A DNA stretch of 64,000 nt from Saccharomyces mikatae IFO 1815. Its lineage: Eukaryota > Ascomycota > Saccharomycetes > Saccharomycetales > Saccharomycetaceae. Both the position numbers and the translations under genes were made by a program. Positions 48,897 to 60,012 of this stretch are shown piece after piece. The notes beneath the pieces are model-generated. The model did no database searches. It was not told the DNA's origin and saw only the letters and a list, made by a program, of their open reading frames with translations. Numbering within the stretch: position 1 is the stretch's first letter; each line of letters begins with the position of its first letter. The stretch is from contig NC_079259.1 in the NCBI RefSeq assembly GCF_947241705.1, forward strand, positions 62,001-126,000, in the 5' to 3' direction.

Positions 48897-50261
48897 ATGA
48901 CAGCGCTAGACTCTGGAAATTGGGGATTGACACCTGCTATGGAAACGGGTTTGTTCCAGAAACCACAGGACCGCATCTTTATAATAGAGTTGGAAAATTC
49001 CATAGTATCATTTATCAACTCGAACACGGAATCATTTCAATTGAGACCGATGAATTCATATTATAGACTTTTGTCACATCAAATTGCAGAGTACCACAAC
49101 TTGAACCATGTTTTAGCCAGAACTCAAGACAGTTGTGTGATCCTTTTCAAAGGTGTGAACTTTAAAAAAACGGAGGGCAAACCTCTATTACAAGAGTTAC
49201 AGCTAAGTAAAAAACCAGAAAGAACTGCTTTCTCGAATGAGAATATCGAGAAGTCAAACAACAATAAAATATTTCGAATTTTGAAACGGAAAGAGGTAGG
49301 TAACGAGCGTGATTACAAAACGGATGGTAGTATAAATTTATCGAGTAATAATTTAGCAACAAATTCCGACCAGGAACAAAAAGTCGAAACTGATGACAAA
49401 TCGAGTACTGATTTGGAGAAAGAACGAATTGAAAAGGAAAGACTCTACGAACAGCGCAAACAAGAAATTTTTGACAAGCTTAACAAAAATGAAGACGATG
49501 GAAAATCAACCAACAGTAGTAGTAGTAACGATAGTGACAATGAGTGGAGTGATTGGCTGAACAGTGATGACGCTAATACACAAACAAGCAACGGTTCAAT
49601 CAGCTCCCAACCACCATTCAATCCATACACAACGACAACCCAATCAAACAAGCCCCATCAACAATTTCATGATTGTCGAAGAGGTAGAGGAGGAAAAAGA
49701 AGGGGTACAGGCAATTACAAAGACACATATCGAGTTCAAAATCGTAGGAACAAGGAAAACGGTGGTTATCAATCGGGATATCCATCGCCTTACCTTATGT
49801 ATTCTCCTTCCCAAATGGGCGGTAATAGTCTGCCAAGCTACCCTATGATGTACAATCCGACTGGTCCTACTCCCAGTCCTGCGTCCACACCCATGATAAT
49901 GGGCACGAACGCAGTCTTTATGAGCCCTTATATGTACAACATGAATACACAAGGATCATGTTCTTTTGGTACCCCGGTTCCTATGTACCCATCATACCAA
50001 TATCAATATCAATATCAATACAACCCCCAATATCCGAACGGATCGTACAGTAATACACCAAACTATAACTCTAACAATTATACAAGGTCCTCAGCAAATA
50101 AGTATAACCAAGCTCAGAGAAAAAATTCATCTTCTACTGAAGTTTTGAAATGTGACGACGATAGCAACAATGAGGAAATTCGTAGCGTTGCTGTCAAGGG
50201 TACGCCGCTAACTAAAGACACCAATTCAACTGAGAGCAAGTTTAGCAAATTAAATATTTAG
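48897..50261 (+). CDS. RBS1: R3H-domain RNA-binding protein linked to Pol III assembly
   Basis: This 454-residue protein begins MTALDSGNW. An R3H-like domain lies at about residues 30-85, with RLLSHQIAEYHNLNHV as the R-x3-H core. A charged linker (about 165-205, EKERIEKERLYEQRKQEIFD) follows. The C-terminal half is rich in Asn, Ser, Tyr, Pro and Gln and includes a YQYQYQYQY tract at about 367-375. Rbs1 (YDL189W) promotes assembly and nuclear import of RNA polymerase III and binds mRNA. An in-frame GTG one codon earlier is ignored in favour of the ATG at 48897. Confidence 0.93.
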   Translation: MTALDSGNWGLTPAMETGLFQKPQDRIFIIELENSIVSFINSNTESFQLRPMNSYYRLLSHQIAEYHNLNHVLARTQDSCVILFKGVNFKKTEGKPLLQELQLSKKPERTAFSNENIEKSNNNKIFRILKRKEVGNERDYKTDGSINLSSNNLATNSDQEQKVETDDKSSTDLEKERIEKERLYEQRKQEIFDKLNKNEDDGKSTNSSSSNDSDNEWSDWLNSDDANTQTSNGSISSQPPFNPYTTTTQSNKPHQQFHDCRRGRGGKRRGTGNYKDTYRVQNRRNKENGGYQSGYPSPYLMYSPSQMGGNSLPSYPMMYNPTGPTPSPASTPMIMGTNAVFMSPYMYNMNTQGSCSFGTPVPMYPSYQYQYQYQYNPQYPNGSYSNTPNYNSNNYTRSSANKYNQAQRKNSSSTEVLKCDDDSNNEEIRSVAVKGTPLTKDTNSTESKFSKLNI

Positions 50262-50540
50262 CCTGAGGAACGTACTATACACAACAAAAAATACGTAGAG
50301 GTTTATAGAATTCATTGTATGAAGATAGTAGAATATGAATAAATATTGCGTTTTTATAGTGCAGTCCAAAAAGATATATACTTACGAAAAGAAAATGGCC
50401 TGAATATTTTTTTCATGAGATGTTAAAAGTTCATAGAAAAATGAGGGAAAAATGTAACTAAATATATATTAGAAGAAAATAAAAAGATATATTAACATAA
50501 AGAAGCGCAGTAAGAAGATCAAAGGTGTAGTACACGTATG

Positions 50541-51674
50541 TTATAAGAAATAATCCGGTGTCTTTCTAGTAACGGTTGGTTCACCGGGTCTTACAGATGG
50601 GTCGTATTGTAAGAACTGTCTGTTATGATTTTCATCTACCTCCATAATAGCGGCTTGGTTACCACATCTATAACAGTAATTTGGGGCACTAAAGATGGTA
50701 ACAACGTTTTGTTGGTGCGACCAAGAATAGCCTTCCATGACCAACTGGTGAGCTCTTGCAATTAGTGATAAATCATTAGTATGATTAAATTGTTCACTAA
50801 TGTCTTGGCCAAAAGTAAACCCTGCCCCTCTGGGACTGATTCCCCATCCACCTCTATCATCAGGATCGGACCATAGAAGATCACACATAGGCCCTTCATG
50901 AGGTACTTCCTGTATTCTGTTCAACTCTCTGACCTGATCTATGGTCTCTATCATGGGAGAAAGACCCCCATGAAGACAGAAAATTTTGTTATCTACTAGG
51001 GCTGTGATAGGGAAATAATCAAATAGATCGGTGAACATTTTCCATACATTTGCACTACCGTACTTCCTTAGGCATTCGTCATAAAACCCGTATACTTGAG
51101 TGATTTGTCTCGACTCGTGATTACCCCTCAGTATAGTAATTCTATGTGGGTATCTGACTTTCATGGTAACCAGATATGAAACTGTCTCAACGGAATAATA
51201 TCCTCTATCCACATAATCGCCCATGAAAAGGTAATTGGTGTCGGGGCAGGGACCGCCAATCTTGAAAAGTTCTAACAAATCGTGAAACTGGCCATGAACG
51301 TCCCCACATATAGTTACGGGAACATTGATTGGCTTAACATTCTCCTCGAACTGCAATACATCCACTGCCATCTTACATAAACGAGCTACGTCGTCTTCCG
51401 ACAATGGCTCGCATTTTCCCAAATGCTCAATCCATTGGTCAAGTTGGTTTATACTTGCATTGGTCAATTCCAGCGGTTTGGAAGATTTATGGTCTGCTAT
51501 GCCTGAGGAACCCGGTTTGAAATTAAAATCTTCCAACTCTTCGTCTGTGTCTTCGTCATTGTCACGCGTCTTCGTATTGTTTTTGTTTCCATTGCCGTTC
51601 ATATCTTCATCGAGCGTGGGTGATAGCTGATCCTCACCAGAACCGTGCATGGGGTCATCAATCTCCATATCCAT
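50541..51674 (-). CDS. PPH22: Catalytic subunit of protein phosphatase 2A
   Basis: This 377-residue protein has an acidic N-terminal extension of about 70 residues ([11 protein letters not shown]) and the PPP phosphatase core. Metal- and phosphate-binding motifs are GDVHGQ, GDYVDRG and RGNHE, and the C-terminus is DYFL, the site of carboxyl methylation. The N-terminal extension is typical of yeast Pph21/Pph22. Gene order (RBS1, PPH22, YDL186W) and length indicate Pph22 (YDL188C). The frame extends three codons upstream without an ATG, so the start is at 51674. Confidence 0.97.
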   Translation of the reverse strand: MDMEIDDPMHGSGEDQLSPTLDEDMNGNGNKNNTKTRDNDEDTDEELEDFNFKPGSSGIADHKSSKPLELTNASINQLDQWIEHLGKCEPLSEDDVARLCKMAVDVLQFEENVKPINVPVTICGDVHGQFHDLLELFKIGGPCPDTNYLFMGDYVDRGYYSVETVSYLVTMKVRYPHRITILRGNHESRQITQVYGFYDECLRKYGSANVWKMFTDLFDYFPITALVDNKIFCLHGGLSPMIETIDQVRELNRIQEVPHEGPMCDLLWSDPDDRGGWGISPRGAGFTFGQDISEQFNHTNDLSLIARAHQLVMEGYSWSHQQNVVTIFSAPNYCYRCGNQAAIMEVDENHNRQFLQYDPSVRPGEPTVTRKTPDYFL

Positions 51675-52112
51675 TTTTTCCAAAAGAAAACCAGTTATAC
51701 AAAAGTATCAATATGAGAAACTTAAAAAAGGAAAATGTAACAGAAAATAATAACCGTTAAGGTAAGAAATAAATGGGACAAGAAGTAAAAGGGTTCGCGT
51801 GTTCTTGCTCGAACACTGTTTTGCAGCGGGCTGGTACCTTGACAAGTGTGCTTTAGTTACAGCCCTTCCTGAGGTTATATAGAATGGGGATGTCCCTTTG
51901 AAACTTTCCTAAACTCTTCTTTCTCTACAATTCAATAGAAAAAAATAATCGCCAATTATATTACCCGGACTCCAGCGGGGTAATATTGGAGCATATTTCA
52001 AGTTATGCAACAGCTATTCTCGTTGCTTAAATCCGTGTGATAGACTTGCATAAGTGTGAAGGACCTTTGACAAGCGAATAGATGGGAATTAAAATATCAC
52101 TCGACTTTTATA
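51675..52112. other. PPH22-YDL186W divergent promoter
   Basis: This 438-base gap has a locally GC-richer centre near 51800-51860. I identify no named regulatory site and no gene. Confidence 0.4.
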
Positions 52113-53117
52113 ATGGGTATTTTTTCTTCGTGTCACAAAATATTGTGGCACATTGATGCGGTGTTTGGGTGCATTTTCAAAAAATACAATTTGCGACACC
52201 TCATAATTCTTATTGTGCTTCCTTATGAAATATGCTTGTGGACTTTATTCCTGAATGTCTGTCTGCTTGCAGAAGGCCAAGAAGTATTTAAAGATATGCA
52301 GTGCAATACAAGTATAGAAGATTGCTTGGATGAAGATGAGATAACCTTCCCATCCTACAGTCCCGAAGCGGACGCTCAAAACAGATTCTTGCCAAGAAGT
52401 GAGTTCCCCTCGGTGAGGCAACTTGTGATTTCCAAGCAGAAAAGCAGAAGAAGAAGAGAGGACAATGCATTCGTGGGGAAAATGGAAGATGTGCTTGTAA
52501 AATGGAGGCCGCCTGCATCTTCACATCGTGGTGCCATTCAAGCCATCAATGGTACGCATCCGTATCAGCTTGACACAGCGCAGTTCAACTCGAGAAGGTC
52601 GGACCCCTTTGGTTCAACAAAGAGGGATGAGTCCGTGCGTTCTATCATAGAATCGTTTACCGATTGGTGGAAGCGAAACTCCAAGATATTTTTCCATGAT
52701 GAGGAGGAAGGAATATTGTCTGACAACAGTCCAGATCAACATGACCAAGAGTTGCAGCTTTTCGAAGAGGACCTCTTCTCGTTCCATCTGAGTCCGAACG
52801 ATATGTCGACCAGAAATAGCGAGCAGCAAATACAAACACCAGTTCTCTTTCCATACGAAACGCCTACGAGAACAAGACCAAACCCAGTAGGACGAGAAGT
52901 CATTGACATCGGGGACGGTGAAGAACTATCCATATATCGGGATGTTTACTCTAATCCTATTCCCGTCAGCTATTTAGATACCTTAAACTTGAATCACTCC
53001 ATGTCTTTACGACAAATGCAGCAGCAACAGCAGCAACAGCACGTAGAGCACTCGTCTGAATTTCAGTGCTGTTCAAATTCCAATTGGGTTAAGATCTTTC
53101 TTTGCCATAATGAATAG
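52113..53117 (+). CDS. YDL186W: Uncharacterised protein YDL186W, with possible N-terminal membrane segment
   Basis: The ATG-started frame encodes 334 residues. From Met62 (nt 52296) onward it is hydrophilic, with no recognised domain, an RRR motif near residue 113 and a Gln-rich run near 304-311. That part, 273 residues, agrees in length with the 277-residue S. cerevisiae YDL186W, whose function is unknown. The upstream 61 residues add a hydrophobic segment (about 30-53, [23 protein letters not shown]) that could anchor the protein. Which ATG is used cannot be decided from sequence. If Met62 is used, the extension is untranslated leader. Confidence 0.75.
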   Translation: MGIFSSCHKILWHIDAVFGCIFKKYNLRHLIILIVLPYEICLWTLFLNVCLLAEGQEVFKDMQCNTSIEDCLDEDEITFPSYSPEADAQNRFLPRSEFPSVRQLVISKQKSRRRREDNAFVGKMEDVLVKWRPPASSHRGAIQAINGTHPYQLDTAQFNSRRSDPFGSTKRDESVRSIIESFTDWWKRNSKIFFHDEEEGILSDNSPDQHDQELQLFEEDLFSFHLSPNDMSTRNSEQQIQTPVLFPYETPTRTRPNPVGREVIDIGDGEELSIYRDVYSNPIPVSYLDTLNLNHSMSLRQMQQQQQQQHVEHSSEFQCCSNSNWVKIFLCHNE

Positions 53118-53189
53118 GCTCCACTTTTGCTTATATATCCTTACCTATTGTTTTTTTGTTAGTAGTATAACCTTATTTATTGTATTGTT

Positions 53190-53200
<11 letters not shown>

Positions 53201-53233
<33 letters not shown>
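53201..53233 (+). repeat. 33-base poly(T) tract upstream of VMA1
   Basis: An uninterrupted run of 33 T residues lies about 220 bases before the VMA1 ATG, preceded by TTTTTTCTTC. Long poly(dA:dT) tracts stiffen DNA and exclude nucleosomes, and in yeast they often mark constitutive promoters. It lies within the 337-base YDL186W-VMA1 gap, in which no gene is seen. Confidence 0.95.
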
Positions 53234-53454
53234 CACATCTTTTTATACGGTCACTCAAAGGGGTCTCACATTGGATTAGAAGCTAAAAACAAGAAATGGC
53301 TCTCTCGATAAGGTTGCAACATTTTTGATTATAACATTGATTAAGCTGAAAGTACCAAACACATTTCTTAAAGCATATAAATATCTAAGGTTATAACGCA
53401 GGAGTCGTTCTTTCATTCTTAGGGTTAATAAGCAAATAGAGAAGAAAAGAAACA

Positions 53455-55308
53455 ATGGCTGGTGCAATTGAAAACGCTCGCAAAGAAATAAAAAGAATCT
53501 CACTGGAAGACCATGCTGAATCTGAATATGGTTCCATCTACTCTGTCTCCGGTCCGGTCGTCATTGCAGAAAATATGATCGGTTGTGCTATGTACGAATT
53601 GGTGAAGGTTGGTCACGACAATCTAGTAGGTGAAGTCATTAGAATTGACGGTGACAAAGCCACAATCCAAGTTTACGAAGAAACTGCCGGCCTTACGGTT
53701 GGTGACCCTGTTTTGAGAACAGGTAAGCCTCTTTCGGTGGAATTGGGTCCTGGGTTGATGGAAACCATTTACGATGGTATTCAAAGACCTTTGAAAGCCA
53801 TTAAGGAGGAATCGCAGTCGATTTATATTCCAAGAGGTATCGACACTCCAGCTTTGGACAGAACTATTAAGTGGCAGTTTACTCCAGGGAAGTTTCATGC
53901 CGGTGACCATATCTCCGGTGGTGACATTTACGGTTCCGTTTTCGAAAATTCGCTAATTTCAAGCCATAAGATTCTATTACCACCAAGATCCAGAGGTACA
54001 ATCACTTGGATTGCACCAGCTGGTGAATATACATTGGATGAAAAGATCTTAGAGGTTGAATTTGATGGCAAGAAATCTGACTTCAATCTTTACCATACTT
54101 GGCCCGTTCGTGTTCCTAGGCCAGTCACTGAAAAGCTATCGGCTGACTATCCTTTGTTAACAGGTCAAAGAGTTTTGGATGCTTTGTTTCCTTGTGTCCA
54201 AGGTGGTACGACGTGTATTCCGGGTGCTTTTGGTTGTGGTAAGACTGTTATCTCTCAATCCTTGTCCAAATACTCTAATTCTGATGCCATTATCTATGTT
54301 GGGTGCGGAGAGAGAGGTAACGAAATGGCAGAAGTCTTGATGGAGTTCCCAGAACTATATACTGAAATGAGTGGCACTAAAGAACCAATCATGAAGCGTA
54401 CTACTTTGGTTGCTAATACATCTAACATGCCTGTCGCCGCCAGAGAAGCCTCTATTTACACTGGTATTACACTTGCAGAATACTTCAGAGATCAAGGTAA
54501 AAATGTTTCTATGATTGCAGACTCTTCTTCAAGATGGGCTGAAGCTTTAAGAGAAATTTCTGGTCGTTTGGGTGAAATGCCTGCCGATCAAGGTTTCCCT
54601 GCCTATTTGGGTGCTAAATTGGCTTCCTTTTACGAAAGAGCTGGTAAAGCTGTTGCCTTGGGATCTCCAGACCGTACTGGTTCTGTTTCTATCGTTGCTG
54701 CCGTTTCTCCAGCTGGTGGTGATTTCTCAGATCCTGTCACCACAGCTACATTGGGTATCACTCAAGTCTTTTGGGGTCTGGACAAGAAACTGGCTCAGAG
54801 AAAGCATTTCCCATCCATCAATACATCTGTTTCCTACTCCAAGTACACCAATGTCTTAAACAAGTTCTATGATTCCAATTATCCTGAATTTCCTGTTTTG
54901 AGAGATCGTATGAAGGAAATCCTATCTAACGCTGAAGAATTGGAACAAGTTGTCCAATTGGTTGGTAAGTCTGCCTTATCAGATAGTGATAAGATTACTC
55001 TAGATGTTGCCACTTTAATTAAGGAAGATTTTCTACAACAGAATGGTTACTCCACCTATGATGCTTTCTGTCCAATTTGGAAGACATTTGATATGATGAG
55101 AGCATTCATCTCATATCATGACGAAGCCCAAAAAGCTGTTGCTAATGGGGCTAACTGGTCAAAATTATCTGACTCCACTGGTGATGTGAAGCATGCAGTT
55201 TCTTCATCTAAATTTTTTGAACCAAGCAGGGGTGAAAAGGAAGTCCATGGCGACTTTGAAAAATTGTTGAGCACTATGCAAGAAAGATTTGCTGAATCTA
55301 CCGATTAA
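53455..55308 (+). CDS. VMA1: V-ATPase catalytic subunit A, without intein
   Basis: This uninterrupted 617-residue protein is the catalytic A subunit of the vacuolar H+-ATPase V1 sector. The Walker A motif is GAFGCGKT at about residues 257-264, followed by [15 protein letters not shown] and [20 protein letters not shown]. In S. cerevisiae, VMA1 (YDL185W) is 1,071 residues because a 454-residue intein (VDE/PI-SceI) sits between Gly283 and the following Cys. Here that junction (nt 54303/54304) is intact, and 1,071 minus 454 gives exactly 617. The gene is therefore the mature subunit without a splicing element. A poly(T) tract and AT-rich promoter lie upstream. Confidence 0.98.
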   Translation: MAGAIENARKEIKRISLEDHAESEYGSIYSVSGPVVIAENMIGCAMYELVKVGHDNLVGEVIRIDGDKATIQVYEETAGLTVGDPVLRTGKPLSVELGPGLMETIYDGIQRPLKAIKEESQSIYIPRGIDTPALDRTIKWQFTPGKFHAGDHISGGDIYGSVFENSLISSHKILLPPRSRGTITWIAPAGEYTLDEKILEVEFDGKKSDFNLYHTWPVRVPRPVTEKLSADYPLLTGQRVLDALFPCVQGGTTCIPGAFGCGKTVISQSLSKYSNSDAIIYVGCGERGNEMAEVLMEFPELYTEMSGTKEPIMKRTTLVANTSNMPVAAREASIYTGITLAEYFRDQGKNVSMIADSSSRWAEALREISGRLGEMPADQGFPAYLGAKLASFYERAGKAVALGSPDRTGSVSIVAAVSPAGGDFSDPVTTATLGITQVFWGLDKKLAQRKHFPSINTSVSYSKYTNVLNKFYDSNYPEFPVLRDRMKEILSNAEELEQVVQLVGKSALSDSDKITLDVATLIKEDFLQQNGYSTYDAFCPIWKTFDMMRAFISYHDEAQKAVANGANWSKLSDSTGDVKHAVSSSKFFEPSRGEKEVHGDFEKLLSTMQERFAESTD

Positions 55309-55715
55309 GATATATGTAGCATTTATCTTCTGGTATATTTGTTAGTTGTCTTTTCTTTGTATATCAAAAAATTTATATAGGCGTATGTTAATAAGATAAA
55401 AATAATAAATAAAGGAAATTAACGAATATACCTTAATGAATTAATATAATAAAAACAGTTAAACAGCATATGAAGAACATAGTGTGAAAATAACTTGTTT
55501 AAAAAAAACGGAAAATTGATTAAACTATCTGAGATATATATAAGGCACTATATAAATAGAAAACAATAATTTATACCCCATCTTGATATTTAGCATGCAA
55601 TTTAGATCCATTATGAGATAAAATAAAGACGACTAATATGTTAATTCATCAATGACATTACGGCACTCTTGAAAGAATTTAAAACAAAAATTAGAGTTAT
55701 CTACTCATAATCCGC
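55309..55715. other. VMA1-RPL41A convergent 3' region
   Basis: These 407 bases are strongly AT-rich with many short A-runs, consistent with two facing 3' untranslated regions. No gene is seen. Confidence 0.45.
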
Positions 55716-55793
55716 TTATTTGGATCTGGCTCTCACCTTCCGTCTCTTTCTCTTAAGTCTTCTAGTTCTCTTCTTTCTCCACTTGGCTCTCAT
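55716..55793 (-). CDS. RPL41A: Ribosomal protein eL41, 25 residues
   Basis: A 25-codon gene reads [20 protein letters not shown], then RARSK and TAA at 55718-55716. Seventeen of its residues are Arg or Lys. This is eL41, the smallest ribosomal protein, which lies at the bridge between the 60S and 40S subunits. Position between VMA1 and MRX19 matches YDL184C. The gene is easily missed because it is so short. Confidence 0.97.
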
Positions 55794-56185
55794 TTCGATT
55801 GAATCGATGTGGTTTCCTTTTTACTTCAAAAAAGAAACGGACATAAGATCAGATATAATCAGTTTAGATGTCAATTTTTATAGAAGATGAGTTTCATCCA
55901 GTTAAAATATCATCGAGCTACCATGGGAAAACAGAAACTGATGGCCAAAACAAAGCAGGGTAATGAATCCAACCTTGTTTAAAAAAAAGTTAGGGGTTTA
56001 GACACGGTGAAAGGCCTATTAATTCAGGGCGATGGGCAATAGAAACTGAAAGAAAAAAGTAAATGTATGGATGTTTGTATGTTGTATGGTGTCCGGAAGC
56101 GCACCGTGAAATGTGCAGTCTAGCATTGAAGCTTTCGGCCATACTTGATATTATGTACTTACATGAAATTATGGGACCAATTCAA
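55794..56185. promoter_or_regulatory. RPL41A promoter / MRX19 3' region
   Basis: This is a 392-base gap. GGTGTCC at about 56088-56094, preceded by GTATGTTGTAT, only loosely resembles a Rap1 site, so I do not assign a factor. No gene is seen here. Confidence 0.4.
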
Positions 56186-57148
56186 TTACCTTTTGATCTC
56201 TTCTTGAGGTTTCGATTTTTGAAGGATGACTTTGTTCAAGTCGCTTTCCAATTCGTGAACCTTCAAAAAATCCAGGATCAAAGGTAGAGTTTTTTTGTTG
56301 AGCAATAACTCTGATTCACCATTAGGTTCTTCTTGTGTGCCCTGCGGATGGCTACTGTTACCACGTTTATATACTTCTGTATATCCTAACAACTCCCTGA
56401 ATTCTAAGTTCTGTTGCGAGCTTTCCAGTAAGCTTTTCAAGTGTTTGGCACCAAGGTAGGCCTTTATGTTAACATAAGCTCTGTAAGATAGGTAGAATCC
56501 GGGAACATTTGGTATGAGTGGTATCAAAATTAATGGGATAGTCAGCGGGAGCCCCAAAATGCAATACAATGTCCATTTTTTATGATAAATCAAGCCCTCT
56601 TGATAGAGCTTTTTCATTTGCTTCAAGCATTCATCAGGATTGGAAATTTCGGAAGGGTAATAAACGTGCAAAGGTTGAGTATCTACCTGTTCTGCTTTTA
56701 CTGTATAATCTTTCAGTGTGAGTCGAATCTCTTGGGCCTTATCCGTTTCGCCCTTAACTCTCTTCAAGATATAGCTTTCGCTTGGTATGGTGAGTAAACT
56801 ATTTTCAGACCATGGCGTGCTATTCAGCAAAGATTGGACCATGGAAACTATCTTTTTATTGTATGATTTAGGAGACTTTTTCAGCTTTCTCCAAAGCTTC
56901 GCTGATTTCTCGACAATCCATTTTTCTGTCTTAAGTATTTTAGACTGGCTATTAAAGAGATTATCGGTATGTTTATAGTAAATAAAAGATTCTTTGTTCG
57001 TTATTGGTATCACAGTCACCTTAACAGGATCATGCAAGTATTTCTGGAGAGAGGTCTTTTCAGGTTTTGTTGAATACGCTCTTACTCCAAAGCACAGTCG
57101 AGAAGTGGCTGATATACTAGCTGGAGCAATGAATGTAGAAGATATCAT
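56186..57148 (-). CDS. MRX19: Mitochondrial inner-membrane protein linked to K+/H+ exchange
   Basis: This 320-residue protein has an N-terminus fitting a mitochondrial presequence (MISSTFIAPASISATSRLCF, then GVRAYSTKPEK). A predominantly charged middle follows, then a hydrophobic hairpin at about residues 196-222 (LYCILGLPLTIPLILIPLIP, then NVPGFYLSYRAYVNIKAYLG). It matches YDL183C, known as Mrx19, reported as part of the mitochondrial K+/H+ exchange activity and associated with the mitochondrial organising network. The mechanism is unknown. The length equals S. cerevisiae. The gene lies upstream of the long gap before LYS20. Confidence 0.92.
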   Translation of the reverse strand: MISSTFIAPASISATSRLCFGVRAYSTKPEKTSLQKYLHDPVKVTVIPITNKESFIYYKHTDNLFNSQSKILKTEKWIVEKSAKLWRKLKKSPKSYNKKIVSMVQSLLNSTPWSENSLLTIPSESYILKRVKGETDKAQEIRLTLKDYTVKAEQVDTQPLHVYYPSEISNPDECLKQMKKLYQEGLIYHKKWTLYCILGLPLTIPLILIPLIPNVPGFYLSYRAYVNIKAYLGAKHLKSLLESSQQNLEFRELLGYTEVYKRGNSSHPQGTQEEPNGESELLLNKKTLPLILDFLKVHELESDLNKVILQKSKPQEEIKR

Positions 57149-58725
57149 CTCTGAACTAGGATGGCACTGTGTGTAATTTTATATCTATAGTTTGTGTCTG
57201 TCAATGAATAGCAAAGACAGGTCACTTCCAACTCAAAAACAAATGTTGTGTGGCTAAAAAGTAATCGGAATTGTTTCAAGTATTACGCCCTTTAGATATT
57301 ATCTTGGCACAATTTCCGATGCTTGCTCCCCGGCGGGGCAGCCGTCAAGCTCATATAACCATCCAAGGTTGAGGGAAAGACAAGAAAAATAAAGCCGGTC
57401 GAACAAGGAGAGCTAAATAAGAAAATCGAAACAAAGAACTGAGCAAATTGTTAGTCGTGGACAACGCTGGTAGTCGGACCATGGATTGTTGTTAAACAAT
57501 ATATGATGGAAAATCATGTTATGAAAGTGCGGCCCATCATGACATTCTATGCGCTATGGCTCGATATAGGCTCAACAAAAAGTTAACAACCAGAACAAAC
57601 AAAATGTAATTAGAAGGTTGTTTCTTCTGTAAACGATTTTTTTTGTCAAATATGCTTAGAACACCTCACGGTGATGCTCTTGTCATGGGGCATTTTTTCG
57701 CCGTCACTAATATTAGCCGCCCATATGAGAACTTTTCAAGCTAATTTTTGAATACAGCTTTCATTTAAGATTTAGTTCTGGACAAGTTCGATGTAGCAAG
57801 CATGAATGTAGCGGTCACCGAGGAGTATTGTTAGCAAGCTATTTAAACTACTGTTACACCAATAAAAGAGCCTAGCCATATTCTTCACTTGCTAAGCTAG
57901 ATATGGTGTCTGTTTAAAATTAATCACTCATACAGCGAAGACTTTCGCGTTCCGCATGTTATCACCCTGATAAACAACCAGAAATACTCTTTTTGTTATA
58001 ACGGGAGGAGAAAAAGAAAGAAGAAGAGATGTGAAGAGAATCACTGATCATCCGCTCTGTCATGACTAATATATGCAATATTTTTATTTCTTATAAACCC
58101 TAGCCAAGTTGTGGCCGATCTGTTAGCTCATCATTATTCCAGAAGAACTGGTGACTCCTCTCTATTTCCACTTAAAATTCTGTTAGAATATTTCGTATGC
58201 CACAATGCGATAAATAAATTCCCACGGGAACTTGGCGAGGAAGGTTTGGTGCGGGCGGGCTACTTCTCTAAGTAGTGAAAAAAAAAGTCTCTAGAAGATC
58301 GCACGTAGAAAAAAAACATGATCTCTCTTTTCGCCTCCCAAGGATACGGCGGTAGTGACGTTGTAGCTAACAGAATTTGAGTACTGTCAAAATGGTCTTT
58401 ACCATTATCCCTTATTCATGGTTAGAAAAGTTTGATGAAAATTGCTGGGGAATTTTCACTTAGGTGTGAGGCGAGAATATAGGCAATGACAATAACTCAA
58501 CTTGTCTTTGGGTTCTACCAGATGATGTGTGAGTAATACTGTTATTTTTAAGGGCATTATTGCTCGCCATTTTTTTACACCTGTTTAAATACATGTCGAT
58601 GATATATATAAATGATATTGGCTGCTTATCAATATCTCTGAGCTTGACACTTTGACATCTCAATTACTTCTGTTCTTGCCTTTGTAAATAAAATAAAGAG
58701 CGAGCCTATATTTTTCCATCAAAAG
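57149..58725. promoter_or_regulatory. MRX19-LYS20 divergent intergenic region
   Basis: At 1,577 bases this is the longest gap outside the LTR cluster. A GC-rich block CCCCGGCGGGG lies near 57329-57339. A TATATATAAA box at 58603-58612, about 115 bases before the LYS20 ATG, is the likely LYS20 TATA. I looked for perfect Gcn4 sites (TGASTCA) and saw only one-mismatch versions (TGACTAA near 58064, TGACTCC near 58151). LTR, tRNA and protein-gene signatures were not found. Confidence 0.45.
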
Positions 58726-60012
58726 ATGACTGCTGCTAAACCAAACCCATATGCTGCCAAGCCAGGCGACTATCTATCTAATGTAAATAACTTCCAATTG
58801 ATTGATTCGACCCTGAGAGAAGGTGAACAATTTGCCAACGCTTTCTTCGATACGGAAAAGAAGATCGAAATTGCTAAAGCTCTGGATGATTTTGGTGTGG
58901 ACTACATCGAGTTAACGTCACCCGTGGCATCTGAACAATCCAAAAAGGATTGTGAAGCTATATGTAAACTAGGTTTAAAGGCCAAGATTCTTACACATAT
59001 TCGTTGTCATATGGATGACGCCAGAGTTGCCGTGGAGACTGGTGTCGATGGTGTCGACGTTGTTATCGGTACCTCCAAATTCTTGAGACAGTATTCCCAT
59101 GGTAAGGATATGAACTACATTGCCAAAAGTGCTGTTGAAGTTATTGAATTTGTCAAGTCCAAAGGTATCGAAATCAGATTCTCTTCTGAAGATTCTTTCA
59201 GAAGTGACCTGGTTGACCTTTTGAACATTTACAAAACCGTTGATAAGATCGGTGTAAATAGAGTTGGTATCGCCGATACAGTCGGATGTGCCAACCCAAG
59301 GCAAGTGTATGAACTTATCAGAACTTTGAAGAGTGTTGTCTCATGTGACATTGAATGTCATTTCCATAACGACACTGGTTGCGCCATTGCCAACGCCTAC
59401 ACAGCCCTGGAAGGTGGTGCCAGGTTGATCGACGTCAGTGTCCTAGGTATCGGTGAAAGAAACGGTATCACTCCTCTCGGTGGGCTCATGGCAAGAATGA
59501 TTGTGGCCGCACCAGACTATGTCAAGTCCAAATATAAACTACACAAGATCAGAGACATCGAGAACCTGGTGGCTGATGCTGTGGAGGTCAACATCCCATT
59601 CAACAACCCTATCACAGGGTTCTGCGCATTCACACATAAAGCTGGTATTCATGCCAAGGCCATTCTAGCAAACCCATCTACATACGAAATCTTGGATCCT
59701 CACGATTTCGGTATGAAGAGATATATCCACTTTGCTAACAGATTAACAGGTTGGAATGCCATCAAGGCCAGAGTTGACCAATTGAATTTGAACTTGACAG
59801 ACGACCAAGTTAAGGAAGTCACTGCTAAGATTAAGAAACTGGGTGACGTGAGATCACTAAACATCGACGATGTCGATTCTATTATTAAGAACTTTCACAC
59901 TGAGGTTAGCACCCCTCAGGTACTATCTGCAAGAAAGAACAAGAAGAACGACAGTGATGTACCGGAACTGGCTACCATCCCCGCCGCTAAACGGAGTAAG
60001 CCATCTGCCTAA
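58726..60012 (+). CDS. LYS20: Homocitrate synthase
   Basis: This 428-residue enzyme condenses acetyl-CoA and 2-oxoglutarate to homocitrate, the first step of the alpha-aminoadipate lysine pathway. The TIM-barrel start [20 protein letters not shown] (about residues 26-45) includes the conserved Asp and Arg of the active site. [14 protein letters not shown] carries the metal-binding His pair, and [11 protein letters not shown] follows. The C-terminal tail is basic (AAKRSKPSA) and could support the nuclear localisation reported for Lys20. Paralog Lys21 is close, so the symbol rests on gene order (YDL182W). Feedback by lysine is a known feature of the family. Confidence 0.96.
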   Translation: MTAAKPNPYAAKPGDYLSNVNNFQLIDSTLREGEQFANAFFDTEKKIEIAKALDDFGVDYIELTSPVASEQSKKDCEAICKLGLKAKILTHIRCHMDDARVAVETGVDGVDVVIGTSKFLRQYSHGKDMNYIAKSAVEVIEFVKSKGIEIRFSSEDSFRSDLVDLLNIYKTVDKIGVNRVGIADTVGCANPRQVYELIRTLKSVVSCDIECHFHNDTGCAIANAYTALEGGARLIDVSVLGIGERNGITPLGGLMARMIVAAPDYVKSKYKLHKIRDIENLVADAVEVNIPFNNPITGFCAFTHKAGIHAKAILANPSTYEILDPHDFGMKRYIHFANRLTGWNAIKARVDQLNLNLTDDQVKEVTAKIKKLGDVRSLNIDDVDSIIKNFHTEVSTPQVLSARKNKKNDSDVPELATIPAAKRSKPSA

